64,000 nucleotides of DNA, from assembly GCA_003008705.1 (NCBI GenBank), contig PDUO01000012.1, positions 1,038,673 to 1,102,672 on the forward strand. The letters are read 5' to 3'. A program made the position numbers and the translations under genes. The DNA is from Pezicula radicicola. Lineage: Eukaryota; Ascomycota; Leotiomycetes; Helotiales; Dermateaceae. Numbering within the stretch: the first letter of the stretch is position 1; every line of letters begins with the position of its first letter. The notes under the pieces were generated by a model. That model was not told the origin of the DNA, did not search any database, and was given only the letters and a program-made list of their open reading frames with translations. This document shows positions 1 to 12,485 of the stretch, piece by piece.

Positions 1-3000
1 TATATTAATATAATATATTATAATTCTAAGGAATAATATTTATTAAAAACTTAACTAATAATCTAAGATAATTACTACCTTTAAATTAAGTATAAGATTA
101 TAAAAGAGCCTTACTTAGATAGTCTTTATATATTTAAATAGAGTATCTTAAATAGTATAAGTAAAGGGTAGTATAAAGTTTAGATTTAAAAGATTAATAA
201 AACTCTTTAAAGTTAGATTTTTAACTACTTAAAAAGAGAGCTATAAAAAAGAGATTATATATATAAGTAACTCTTAAAAGGTCTTATTACTTAGTAGGAT
301 AGTTTAGTCTAAAGGGTCTTATAAGGAAGTTAGTTAATATACTTATAGTTATATTAGTTATAATTATTATTATAATTAAATTTTTTTATTACTTCTCTTT
401 ATTCTATACTAAGATTAAACTTAGTAAAGTTCTAACTTATAATATATATTATACTACTATATTTATAGGTATTTAATAAAAGATAATTAACTATATACCT
501 TATATTAATCTTTTTAATATTTAGATATATAAGTCTTATCTAATATTAATAATATATAAGTACTAGTATACTAGTATATTAATTAGTACCTTTATAAAAA
601 GATAACTAGATCTTTAAACTCTATATCTTACTTCCTTATTATATAATAAGTACTTTATTATTTAACTTATTCTAAAAAGAGAATATAGTTATTTTCTACT
701 AGTTATTAAAAGTATCTATTATTTATTTAGTTTATAAAAATAACCTTTAGTTTTATTTAATTACTTAAAGACTATTTATTAGATTAGTAGAATTATTTAA
801 TAAAAAACTACTTTATAATAAGTTAGGATTATTAATACTATATTATTAATTAAGGTTTCCTCTAAGGAAAGAAATTAAATACTAGATATAGTTATTTACT
901 AGTATACTAAATACTAGAGATATTACTAGTATTAACTAAAAGGGAAACTATATTTATTTTCTAAAGATTATATTAATAAACTATCTTATTATATAATACT
1001 ATAAAAGGATATTATTATAGTACTATAATTAGATTATATATAAATTAATTACTAAATAACTTAAGAGAAGTATATAAAGTTATTTATTTAATAAATTATT
1101 ATCTTATAAAAACTTTAAGAATTCTAATAGTAGATCTATATAGATTATAACTAAGATTATAATATCTAATAACCTTATAATACTTTAAGTTATACTTTAG
1201 TATATAGTACTCTTATTTATATATAATCTTATAATTATACTATATATTCCTTATTATTAGTATTATAAACTAATATAGTATATATAATTATTTATATCTA
1301 AAGGCTTTTAGGTTATATAGTTTAAACTACTTAGAACTACTCTTCTTATTATCTTTCTTAGTTAGATAAAAGTAAACTTTCTTTTCTTTATATTTTAATA
1401 AATAAAGAAAGATAATAAGTTATATAACTATTCTTTAAAGTATACTTCTAGCTATACTAAGAGGTATTTAACCCTTTAATACTTTAATTACTATTATATT
1501 AATAATTATAAAGTAGAAGAGATTAGGATTTCTTATTATATATATAACTTAGTAGTACCTATAGACTACTACCTTATAAATATAACCCTTAAATACAATA
1601 ACTATAGTAGGCTCTAGAAGTATAAAGATATAGTTAATTATAGGATTCTTAGATATAGTTATAGTTCTATACTAAAATTATATTCTTATAATAAAGTATA
1701 ATATACTACTATTAATCCTCTTAGGTTATAGTTATTTATTAATAATATAATCTAGAGTTTAGATAGTACTATAAAGGATAGAGTCTTAGAAGATTAGAAT
1801 AATATCTTATAAAGGTTTATAGTATAATAGAAGAGACCTATAGCTTCTTTTTTAATAAGGGGAATCTTTCTATTTTTAAGTTATTATCTATACCTTAGTA
1901 GGAATCTAAATAAAGAAAATAAAAAACTTTTATATAAAGTTTTTTTATATAAAACTAAAAAGAGATAACTTAGATATCCCTTAGTATACTATAATTACTA
2001 TTATAATTACTATTATAATTATCTTTATATACTATAAATTAAATTACTATTATATATCTTATAGTCTTAGAAAGAACTTATTTATCTAATTCTTATAAGT
2101 ATTATATTACTAAAGATTAATAAAGTTATACTTATAGGCCTCTTTAATATTTATCTATATATATAAATATACTAGTCTAGTATTATTTATTATAGTTATA
2201 TTTAAAAATCTATAAATCTTTAATAATATAAGTCTAGTTTTCTTAAATAAATAAACGTCTTAATACTACTTAGCTAGACCTAGTAGTATATATTCTCTAG
2301 TAGTATTATATAAAATAATAAGCTTAGGGTTTTAATATAATATAAAAGAGATAATAATATACTTATATTATATAAAAATATCTTTAAGATTATTTATATA
2401 ATAAAGTTTTAAATTATACTAAAGTTAGATTATAATAAGGATTATAATAAGAGAAGACTTATAATTTAAATAGAATAAATTATTAATAGAACTAAAATAT
2501 ATAATAATTACTATAGTTAATTAAAAGAAGAGTTTAATTTCTCTTTACTATAAATATATAACTTAGTAGTAGATAAAGAGGTTTAAGAATATAATATTTA
2601 ATAATATACCTAGTTAAAATTAGAGTATATCTATAGATAGTATATAGATAGTAACTAGTTTAAAAGTAATAGTTTAATATAAGTAGTATTTTTATAAATA
2701 ATAGTTAAATTTAACTAGTTTTTAATTATTATAACTTTCTAAGTAAAGTAAACTAAGTTAACTTCTAGTATTTTTACTATTATTTAAAAGTTTATATATA
2801 AAAGTTCTATATAGTATTATAATTAGTATTATAATTATAAATATTAAAGAAATAAAACTTACTAACTTATTCTTTATTATAATAGTCTTTAAAATATCTT
2901 TAAATTACTTATTAAGATTAATATACTACTTCTAATTATTTATAATCTTATCTATATATATAATATTCTTATTAAGTTCTTTATTATATATCTCTTAATC

Positions 3001-3935
3001 TATCTTTTTATTTAAAACTATTATTATTTTCTTAGAATAGTTTATATTAATATTATAATATAATATAATACTAAGTCTTTATATAATAGACTTTTAATTC
3101 TTATTATCTTTAGTACTAAGGTAGTTAAAATTAACTTTAATCTATTATAATAGAGATTATAATAATATATATACTATTACTTATCTATAGCTTAGACTAT
3201 TATATTAACTCTTTAATCTTATTCTTCTTTTAATAATTAATTAAAACCTAGCTATAAATAAGTTAACTTCTATACTCTAGACCTAGTTATTATATTTATA
3301 TTTTTTATATTATCTACTTATTAATCTATACTAGATAGACTCTACTACTAATATTATATTTTAGATATATTTTTATTAATTAAGAGCTCCTCTTTTAACT
3401 TTCTCTTAGATAGTATATCTATAGTTAATCTAGGGATTATAACCTTAATTATAATAATAGTAATAAGTTATAACTAGATATAAGTAGTAGTATATAGTTA
3501 TAGAATATTATAGATAGTTATAATATTAGATTAGATTAGATTATTAAGGATATTAATAAAAATTATAAAATTTATATATTTATATAATCTATTTTTATTT
3601 ATAATATAATATTTTTACCTTTATTATATAACTTATACCTTATATATATATAGCTTTTTCTACTAATATCTCTATTATTAAAACTACTCTAACTATTAAA
3701 AACTACTAATCTATAACTATTTATAAATATAAATACTATACTTATAATAATTACTATTATAATTATACTAATCTATATTAGATAGTTTTACTACTACTTT
3801 TACCTAAGGAAGATAGTTAAAGTATTATATAATTAATAAAAGACCCTAATAAACTTATATATCTATTATCTAAGTACTTTTATATACTCTCTACTTTCTT
3901 ATAAGAATAAAATACTCCTCTAATAAGTAAGATTA

Positions 3936-4084
3936 GTTATAATTATTATTATAACCTATTCTAATATATACTATAAAGAAATAAATATAATATAACTTTA
4001 GAATATAGTAGTATATATAAGAAGTAAAGTATAAATAGTTATAATTATTATTATAACTTATTCTAATTTATACTATAAGGAAAT
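3936..4084. repeat. Pair of 47-bp direct repeats inside the AT-rich tract
   Basis: Copies at 3936-3982 and 4038-4084 match at 44 of 47 positions by my count. Two of the differences are transitions. Each copy begins with the near-palindrome GTTATAATTATTATTATAAC. They look like remnants of a local duplication that later mutated. Confidence 0.65.
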
Positions 4085-4981
4085 TATTAAAGTATATCTT
4101 AAGAAAGTAATTATAATAAGACTAGTAATAAAAATAACTAAAGGGTAAATAGTTATAATCTATATTATAATCTTATTTAATCTATTTTATAGTAATTAAG
4201 TAAATCTCTTATTATAAAAGATAATATTATTAATAATATAAATCTATTCTTTAGTACTTATAGAAGAAAGAGTCTCTATCTTATATCTACTTAAAAGAAG
4301 ATATTTAAAACTACTTAAGTATTAAATACTTAAAAACCTTTTACTACTAATAAGCTAGATAAAAAGAATAAGAAGTAAGTAAAGAAGACCTCTAGTAAGA
4401 AGTAAGTAGTAAAGGTACCTTATAAGTCTATAGGTAGTAAAGGTCTACTTATAACTCTCTAAAGGAAGAAGAGAAGATTCTACTCTAGAAGTAAGTAATT
4501 ATTATATTAATTATAATAGTTTTATAAACTTAAATAAGCTAATAGTATATAGTTATTATACTTTAAAAAATTAGATATTATTAATAATCTATAGATTTAT
4601 TTATTCTAAAAGCTTTATTTATATATCTTATTAAAGAGATTATATTAAATATTACTAGTATTAATAAAGAGTTTTAAATCTAAAGAATAACTCTTTTAAT
4701 ACTATAAGAAATAAGTAAGACTTAGATAGTTAAAGAACTTAATTATAAGATACTTAGTTCTTTTCTAAGTTTATAATACTAAGTTAATTTATATATATAT
4801 AGTAACTAATCTTANTACTATTTATACTAAGTATATTATAATTTAATAGTATAATATAAAGCTTATTAGAGTCTTTTATAAGATTATAACTAGTAGTAAG
4901 GTCTAAGTATAAGTATTATTTATATTATATTATAACTACTATTATAATCTAATATATTATAAGAATAAGTATATTAAATAA

Positions 4982-5032
4982 AGTCTAGAGTCTAGAGATA
5001 GAGTCTAGAGTCTAAAGTATAGAGTCTAAAGT
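4982..5032. repeat. Short tandem repeat of GAGTCTA-like units
   Basis: About six copies of an AGAGTCTA / AAAGTAT-like word follow each other, with small differences between copies. This is the first stretch at the right edge of the AT-rich tract with visible internal periodicity. Confidence 0.6.
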
Positions 5033-5167
5033 AATTAATACTTATTAGATTACTATTATTCTTTTTCCTTAATAGATAAATAAAAAATAATTTCTATATA
5101 TACTATTTAACTTATTAAAACTCTAATCTAATAATATTACTTAATTAAATTAGTATATTATATAGAG

Positions 5168-5380
5168 GTTGTATATAAAACCTATAAGTTATATATATAA
5201 CCTATAGATAACCTATAGGTATTGCTAAGAACCTATAGGTAACCTGTAGGTATTGCTAAGAACCTATAGGTAACCTATAGGTCTTACTAAGAAACCTATA
5301 GGCTACCCGTAGGTTATACGTACAACCTATAGGCTACCCGTGGGTATTACCAAGAACCTATGGGTTACCTATGGGTACCC
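5168..5380. repeat. Palindromic minisatellite at the AT-rich boundary
   Basis: Units of roughly 31-33 bp are made of the palindrome ACCTATAGGT used twice, then a spacer such as ATTGCTAAG. Five or more copies are recognisable. Copies on the left are AT-rich (CTATAGATAACC), while those on the right carry G/C variants (CTACCCGTAGG, CTATGGGTACCC). Base composition therefore changes in steps across the array. The array ends inside the coding sequence of the subtilase stump. Confidence 0.8.
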
Positions 5381-5563
5381 ATTCCGTAGTCTAGGATTTT
5401 TGAAAGGAGGGTAGGGTTTTCTTACTCCTGGTGCTGTGTCTTCGAATTCTACGATGTATCCTGTGTTGAAGGGGACTGGTGTAGATGCTTGTACTGTATT
5501 GCATTGTAGAATAATAGAAACTACTACCCATAGAAACACAGCAGGTTGATAGAAGTAAGACAT
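5369..5563 (-). pseudogene. N-terminal stump of a secreted subtilisin-like protease
   Basis: From ATG at 5563 the frame encodes a hydrophobic signal peptide (about residues 1-26, ending near NTVQA). It continues with TGYIVEFEDTAPG, which resembles the start of the I9 propeptide of secreted fungal subtilases (YIVEFE pattern). The frame stops after about 64 residues where the minisatellite begins. No catalytic Asp, His or Ser region follows, because everything downstream is repeat and AT-rich DNA. The open frame also extends upstream to 5725, but the methionine before the signal peptide is the sensible start. The family call rests on a short motif; truncation of the gene by repeat expansion or insertion is inference. 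Confidence 0.5.
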
Positions 5564-5835
5564 CGTTTCTCTGTATCCTAAAAACAGTTCAGGATAAAAA
5601 GAATGAAATTGAACTAAAGGAGTGCTCGGGTAATCGCGAACCCAAGGCGCTCTGCAGATTCGGAAACTACGACCCTCAAGTCTATTATACTCGAGTTGAA
5701 TTCGGTCCTCCCATGAGCTGCACATAGAGTTAAATTAACAATCTCTTTTACTTCTCTTGGCTCTAATAACTTCAGAACCCCATCTACCATCGTATACAAA
5801 AAGAGTTTGCCAGGAAAACGAAATAAGAATTTCAT

Positions 5836-6715
5836 TCACAGTCCCACCCCCGAAGTAGAACTTCGCTACCACGATTGTAAGGTAATCATCACGAGGTCTT
5901 GAAGTACCTCAAAGTATATCTCGCGTATTCGTTCGGATCTGTCGGAAACCTTCATAATTGGCTCCTTAACTTAAATTTAACTCAACTTAAGCTGCTCATT
6001 TTGTATTTTGCATGAACGATATAACTCACTAGCGCCTTAATCATTGTTTGGCGATTATTGCTCTGTATAACTGAGTTAGAAACCCTAGGTTAGAAGTTTT
6101 TGTGTTCTCCTGGATCTCGTGATTCGCTAATTAGCGAAAAATACTCTCCCCCTGAATAAGCCCTATTCTTTTTTGTTTCCATAGTATGACAGATACATTG
6201 TAGTCTTAAACGTTTTATTAAATACAGTAGCATAATTACAGGGTGCAACGTATGGTATAAGCAGAGATACTGTATTCTGTAAGGAGCCGTTGAATCATCA
6301 GGAGAGTCACGTGATCGTCCTTCTACAAAATAGGCCCGTATCTTACACAGTTAGTTCATTATAAAATACAACACTTTTACTTACTCATATCTTGCTCCAA
6401 AATAACCCTTGATATTCAATAGGAACTAAACTGCTAAAAGCGGCAATACCTATCACGTGACTGGTTAACTGTTCAACATAATTTAAATATTACACTGTTA
6501 TTTAAAGCTCTTATATGTAGTCACGTAGTATGTTATTATTATATCAAAAGTTCAAAAGTAAAATTTAGTCCCTATAGACTAACATTTCTCATTCTATTTC
6601 CTACCACCATTTCATAATTCATTCAAAAAGCAAAACCTTAAAATTTCTATAACCTGATTATCTCTCCATTCATCGTCCTAATACCCAACTTAGAGCATTA
6701 ACCAAATACAACCCC
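5836..6715. other. Intergenic stretch
   Basis: No gene seen. It contains two CACGTGA E-box-like words (around 6309 and 6453). A segment at 6305-6392 resembles 22930-23010 elsewhere in the window. The right part is the 3' side of the asparaginase gene. Confidence 0.5.
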
Positions 6716-8929
6716 TCACAACTCCCCGCCATCAACCCTAGCCCTCTTCAACCCCCCATTCAAACTCGGACTCCCACTCCCACTAACAGGCGGAGTACTA
6801 GCACCAGCCTCCCTCTCCTCAGCATGCAACATAGCCCCCGCATTAATCAACAATCGAACCCCATCCTTATTTGCCACTTGCCTAGCAAGAAACAAAGGAG
6901 TATTACCCGCTCTGTTCCTCTCATGAACACTAGCACCTCTTTTAAGTAATTCCCTCATAACACGAGTATCAGGTCCAACAGCTGCGAGATGAAGAGCAGT
7001 ATTCGATGCGTAATCAGATGCTTGTAGGAGATCTGAATTGGAATCTAGGAGTGAGGTGACGGAATCGATGTCTCCGGATGTTATGGCGTTGCCTAAGGCT
7101 GTGAATGCTGTTTGGGATAGGGAGATGGATGGTTCTTCTGTGGAAGGGGCAAATTGTGGGGTTGTTAGTTCGGTCATTTCTCCGCGGAGGGAGATGGACA
7201 TTTGGGTTACGATGTCCGTGTATGTTAGTTCTGGGAGGGCGAGTAGGAATGAGAGCTTGGTTAGGGCGGCTTCGGTTGTTAGATCGTGCCCGAAGACTAC
7301 GCCTGCGCGTCCTAGTACTGTTGCTGGTGCGTAGAGAGGTGATACGGATCCGGATTGGCATTGGGAGACGTTTACTATGACTGTTCCGCGTTCTACGGCG
7401 GCTTTGATGACGGAGGTTAGAGAGTTGGATTCTGTGTCGTTGTTGGGTGCGTTTCCAGCTCCAAAGGTTTCGAGTATTAGACCTCGAAGGTTGGGGATTC
7501 GGAGGACGCCGTCGATCATGGAGGCTTTGATGCCGGGGAATATACGAAGACATGCTACGTGTGCTGTGTCGAGGTCGACTTGGATATCGAACCGTGCGAT
7601 TGCTTTTGAGCGGCGTACGAGATGCCAGTTTACGTTTGCGCCCATTGCTGTTACAGTTGCTAGGGGTTCCAAGTTCGGACTTGCGAAGGCGTCGAAGGAG
7701 GATGCGGAGACTTTTGTTGCTCGGTTTCCACGGAGGAGACGGTGGTGGAAGAAGAGGCAGACTTCGGGGATTTTGAAGGTTCCGGCTATGATTAGAGAGC
7801 CTAGGAGATTGTCGACGGCATCGGATTGGAGAGCGAAGATGCTGGCTTGGGAACCTGTGAGGATTACGGGTTTGCCAAGGTGAGAGAGCATGAAGGAGAG
7901 GGCAGAGGAGGTGTAAGCAAGAGAGTCGGTGCCGTGTAGAATTACGAAGCCGTCGAAGAGACTGTAGTTGTTTAGGATGCTGGTGGCTATTTGGGTCCAG
8001 CCTGCGCTGGAGATGGAGGAAGAGTCCAGTAGGATGGGGAATTCGTAGAGCGTGTAGCGGATGTGGCGACTATAGGTTGATGGTGGTGTGCGGAGGGATG
8101 GAAGGAGTTCCTTGGTTAACGCGTCGGTCATTACTGGGAGTGGGTCTGGGGTAATTAGTTAGCTAGCTGTGAGAAGCACGTAGAGATATTGTAAATATGA
8201 GAATTCGTAGTTTGTTGTGGTGGATGTTTTTGGGCAATGTAGTATTCTGATTGTTCATCACTTGATGAAGTCGCTTATAGGATCTTCCATTATGGCAAAA
8301 ACATTCAATTATTGAAGGGGTGCTCTGAGGCTGGAAAGCAAACGAACGAAGGTCTGATGCAATGAATCTGACGTAGAGCTACCATTCTGTGCTGAAGTGG
8401 CGAGGGACAATTTGAAGAGAGAGCGGCTTTAGGTATAGCTTCATTTCTCTGAAGGGATGTCTCTGACTTTGGTAACAGCAAGTTCTATGGCAACTGACTC
8501 CAAGCTGCAGCTTTTTTCCAGAAGACGAATCACATACACCGCACTGAAGCAACTTTGCGGAAGGAGTCCAATCAATAACCGAACTCCCAGTTATGATGTA
8601 CAAATTCCCATGAAATATTTATCCACACATTTATTATGCCTAAACGCCCCCAAATCATGTAGATACAGACGTAGAGAAAAATTCAATTGAAAATAGATAT
8701 AAAAGAAATATGAGTACATGCCTGGATTTGAGCCGTCATTGAAACTTGGCCTCGGAGCCATGCCTTCCTTCAGAAAGCCTCTTGCAGGCACCAACCCTTC
8801 AGGAGAAGAGCGCATACATATGGTTCCCCCGGTCATAATCTGTTTCTCATCATTAGAAACTTTGTCTGTAAGGTACCCGAACAGTTAACGTACAATGAGA
8901 ACCCGGGACTCAGGGAAATGAGTGGCCAT
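6716..8929 (-). CDS. Cytosolic-type L-asparaginase with C-terminal ankyrin repeats
   Basis: Hydrolyses asparagine to aspartate and ammonia. Three exons: 8929-8894, 8839-8722 and 8145-6716, giving 527 aa with phases that close. The first threonine motif is TGGTI (Thr18) and the second is HGTDSLAYT (Thr124, Asp125), the two catalytic signatures of bacterial-type asparaginases. Roughly residues 400-490 hold ankyrin repeats (NTALHLAA, NTPLFLARQ), and the tail is Ser/Gly-rich and basic, as in the animal and fungal 60-kDa asparaginase family. Exon 1 (MATHFPESRVLI) is supported by a 54-nt intron with GTACGT and ACAG ends. The second intron is 576 nt, long for this genome. It fits best with a GC donor (CCAG|GCATGT), which restores SNPDPLPV. 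A single exon would lack the first catalytic threonine, so the split model is preferred. Confidence 0.88.
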
Positions 8930-10441
8930 TGTGAATGATTATTATGTGATGTGATATATCCAAAATGCTTAAACAAGGTTTGCGGGTATGGCCGTTTGCT
9001 TGGTTCTCGAAATTGGGACTGGGACTTGACAGCGCTCTGTGGATAATATAAAATATTGGAGCTCGCTGCTTCGATGAGTGTAGCACCAATGCCAACTCAA
9101 AAAAGGCCAGCTCACAATAGTATCACTCCCGCTATCGCAGTCCTGTTTGCTTTCGTCCTCTTGACTTGTTTGGCTGGCTAGGAATCCCCGACACGTGATT
9201 GATGGCGGAAAAGCTTGCTCTTCGTGCTCCCTCCTTTTATCAGTCGTGGTCCAGAACCGAGAGTTACCAAGTTTGGAGTTTGGAGATTGCAGATTGCAGA
9301 TTGGAGATTAGAGATTGGAGATTGGGCCTGTTTTGCGGGGAATGGGTGGCGAGGAGATGAAATGGATTGATTAGCTGGTGAAAATTGAAAGTTATCGCGA
9401 TAACGAAAAGTCAAATTAGTAAGGTTCCTTAGCTAACAACTTTTGCTTCAGAAATCAGAGAAATCAGAAAATCAAGGACTGGGGATGTTATGTTGATGTG
9501 GAGTTCATTACAGGAAAGAAAAAAAAAGGGCAAAAAAGAGAAAAGTTGCAAGCGCGGAATGGGAAAACGCGGGGCAAGAAACCATTACCCCATCGCAAAA
9601 GGGAATTTCGTAATTAATATGGTAATGGAATCATCGTAGGAAGGGAGCAAAGGCATATCCTTAAAACAAATGCTGATATTTTAATGAATTGAGGTTGATG
9701 ATTGATATTGACCACTACGTCTCAATGCGAACCAATAAACATTTTCATATGTAGGTAGGGAGTGGTATCAACTCTGTTTTCCGACTGCAGACAACCAGAG
9801 TTTTGGTGCCCTGTCTGCTGTGGCTTGGCTCTTATGCCCTTATCAGATCAATCAGATAAGCAGATTATCCCAGAGCAAATTGTTGTTGATTGTGGCTTGA
9901 ACTGGCAACAATAATCACCGAACACCGATCTCTCAGCCCCCCCTTCGTCAGCTTTCTTTTCCCCCAAGGTACAGACTGCACTTCATCCACCCATTTCCTC
10001 ATCATTACTAACCCGCCCACGCCAATTGCCTCATATATCTGTTTCCACATTTATCGCGGACTTCGGCGCACCGACTTCGCCGTGGTTTTGCTTCGTCCTC
10101 CCTTCCAGGTTCCCAGGCAGCCTTTGGACCATCCGTCGCTTCCGAGTGACATTCCAGTCAGTCGCACGCCCAGCACTTTGCACCGAGTGACATCTCCCTA
10201 ATGAGACACCACTGCCATCATCCCCTTAGTACTTTATGTGTAGTCAACCTTGGCAAGCGTAAAACGAACTCCTGACGAACTACGAACTACGAACTACGAC
10301 AACCGACGCCCCCTTCCACCTTCCACCCTTCTCCACATTGCTTCTCTTCTTCGATCTGCCGGGCTTTTGTACTTCTTCTCAAGCACACTCAACTTCCATA
10401 GGCTTGGGTTGTAGTGACGTGAGAGATAATTGCAGGCTATT
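8930..10441. other. Divergent promoter region
   Basis: About 1.5 kb between the asparaginase and the histone chaperone, which are transcribed away from each other. Short open frames here have no recognisable features. It contains the GATTGGA microsatellite, purine-rich runs near 9520 and pyrimidine-rich stretches just before the chaperone start. Confidence 0.6.
9271..9326 (+). repeat. GATTGGA / GATTGCA heptamer tandem repeat
   Basis: Eight or so consecutive units of the type TTTGGAG, GATTGCA and GATTGGA. Low-complexity tandem array in the promoter region; no function visible. Confidence 0.75.
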
Positions 10442-11660
10442 ATGCCCCAGAAGTTCGCCTTCACTACTGTCGCTATGGCTGCTGCGTTGGAGGATACCCC
10501 CATCACCTACGAGGACCTGGCCGAGATCGAGAAGGATTTCGATGATGTGGAAACGGAAATCAGTACGCCAAATTTCCCTTTTTGTCGTCGCTGAACACAT
10601 ACTCCTCTCTTCTTCCTCGCTTTGCACTCTTCTTTGGACATGTTTGCTAATTCAATTGGCCAACAGTAAAGCAGCAAGTCGCCCTCACAGCCCCCCTCTA
10701 CACCCGTCGTCACAAAACAGTCTCCCAAATCCCCAATTTCTGGCCCCTCGTCCTCGAACAAGCACCACCCGATATCGACCAGTACATTCAACCATCCGAT
10801 TCCGCAGTCCTCCTTTCATCGCTCACTTCCCTCTCCGTATCACATTTCGAGTTAGCACCCAATATACCTTCTGGAGAAGCAGAGGGCGATCCCAGGAGCG
10901 TGGCAATTACGTGGACATTCGCCGAAAATGAGTACTTTGAGGATGCGGTACTCGAGAAGAAGTTTTGGCATCGACGGAGTAAGGATGGATGGAGCGGCTT
11001 GGTTAGTGAGCCAGTAAATATACGCTGGAAGAAGGGAAAAGATCTGACAGGCGGATTACTGGATCTGGTGTGCAAGGCTTGGAAGGCAGAGAAGAACTCA
11101 AACTCCACAGGCGCAGAGAAGAAAGGGTTAAGTCCAGAGCAGATAGCACTGAAGAAGAAGATGGATAATACTGGCATGGGTGGCCTCAGCTTCTTTGCGT
11201 GGTTTGGATTTATTGGACGTCACATTAGTAAGCAGGAGAGCGATGATGCAAAGTTGAAGGAAGCCGAGCGGAGGACGCTGAGGAAAAACGGACAGTCTGT
11301 CGAGGAACCCGAAGACGAGGAAGATGATGAGAAGGACGAAGAGGATATGGGTATGAGCTTAGAGATATTTCCTGATGGCGATGATCTTGCTGTTGCTATT
11401 ACCGAGGACCTATGGCCTGGTGCTATTAGATACTTTAGTAAGACTTTCCCCTCCTAAGTTCCTAACAGTGTCTCTTTAAATTCTGGTTGTTAACGTGTCA
11501 CTTTCCAGCACAAGCACAAGAGCAAGACGCCCTCTCAGACGCCGACTTTGAATCCGATGACGATGGTATAGCCGGCGCTGGCAGCGAAAATGAGGAGTCA
11601 GGAGACGAACAAGAAAGCGCGACGGAGGGTAGACCGTCGAAAAAGCTCAGGGCTTCATAG
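10442..11660 (+). CDS. NAP-family histone chaperone (SET/Vps75 type)
   Basis: Predicted nuclear histone chaperone of the nucleosome assembly protein superfamily; Vps75 in yeast partners the acetyltransferase Rtt109. Three exons, 10442-10562, 10667-11437 and 11509-11660, give 347 aa; introns are 104 and 71 nt. An N-terminal helix region (YEDLAEIEKDFDDVETEI) is followed by the SET/NAP-like RRHKTVSQIPNFWPLVLEQ, then a central fold with ENEYFEDAVLEKKFW. Near residues 240-260 comes SFFAWFGF, typical of the earmuff part of this family. The C-terminus is strongly acidic (runs of E and D), ending RPSKKLRAS, a plausible nuclear signal. Start: first ATG in frame; a second methionine lies 11 codons in. 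Vps75 versus SET subtype is my inference. Confidence 0.8.
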
Positions 11661-12485
11661 CCAACTTCGTCCGTTGTTATACTACACACAGTGCACTGCA
11701 AGGGAATTTAAATGGGAAGGAAGGGCGTATAATGGGTGGAAAGATACCCAGATCAGATAAAAGTCATGGATTCATAGGCGAAAAAAGATTGGGTTGGATA
11801 GCACCCCTTGGAGAACATTACTCCGTATCATTGCCGGCGCTGCATTGGATAATTAATTCTGCTACCAACTAAAATCATATCATAGCGATTTACCTCTATA
11901 CCTCCGTACATCCAGCTGCTTTCTTTTATTATTGGATCTGTGTGAGGTAAATTTAGATGCTTTAGTGGCAGGGGTTCATGAGGCGGACTTGTTACAAGCC
12001 AGCTCTACGTAATTAGCTTTGTACTGTACCTCTATAAATTAAAAGAACCTTGCAGAAGAGGCAATTTCTTTAAAGTAATAGTAGATGTTAATTATTAGGC
12101 TTTTAGTGCATCCTTGTCTGTTGTGTGGTTGATTCTTCACGATAGAGAGTTAGGTTGGAAAGCTCTAGAATAATCTTTATGTCCTTCTGCAATATTTCCT
12201 CCTTAAGCAGATAAAGCTTTATGCTATCTAGCTATCTATAAGATCAAGAGTTCTGCGCCCCATATGCAGTACACAGATAGGAATCAATCTTGTAGCTGAA
12301 ATAGGCCTGACCGCTCTGCCCCTCAGGTCAGGTACGACCAGGAACGGTTTCAGAGTTGCTTAGTCAGGGCTCGGCAAGAACCACCAAACCAACTTGGAAG
12401 AACCCCACGAAAATCTCCCGTGAACAATCAATCCCATTCACAACCAAAACCACAACCACAATCACAACCAACAACCAACAACACC
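11661..12485. other. Intergenic stretch
   Basis: About 0.8 kb with no gene seen. The right end (12420-12485) is CA-rich, a likely 5' UTR of the MYND gene. The frame is open upstream to 12420, but only from a GTG codon. Confidence 0.5.

Larger units (their letters stand above)
1..5160. other. AT-rich, gene-free tract (RIP-like isochore)
   Basis: About 5 kb built almost wholly of A and T with TpA-rich words, and no open frame worth calling on either strand. Traces of older structure remain as diverged direct repeats. Such tracts in filamentous ascomycetes usually are repeats eroded by RIP (CpA to TpA). The original element can no longer be recognised by eye. One ambiguous base (n) lies at 4815. 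Confidence 0.85.

Noticed and set aside
7014..7883. Long frames on both strands inside the asparaginase gene
   Set aside because: Shadows of the real coding frame; Arg/Ser-rich products without family features.
9890..10201. 103-codon plus-strand frame before the histone chaperone
   Set aside because: Opens with a non-ATG codon, Pro/Ser-rich and CT-biased like a promoter or 5' UTR.
12420..12485. 22-residue N-terminal extension of the MYND protein
   Set aside because: It begins at GTG and is a CA-rich low-complexity stretch; ATG 12486 has a better context.
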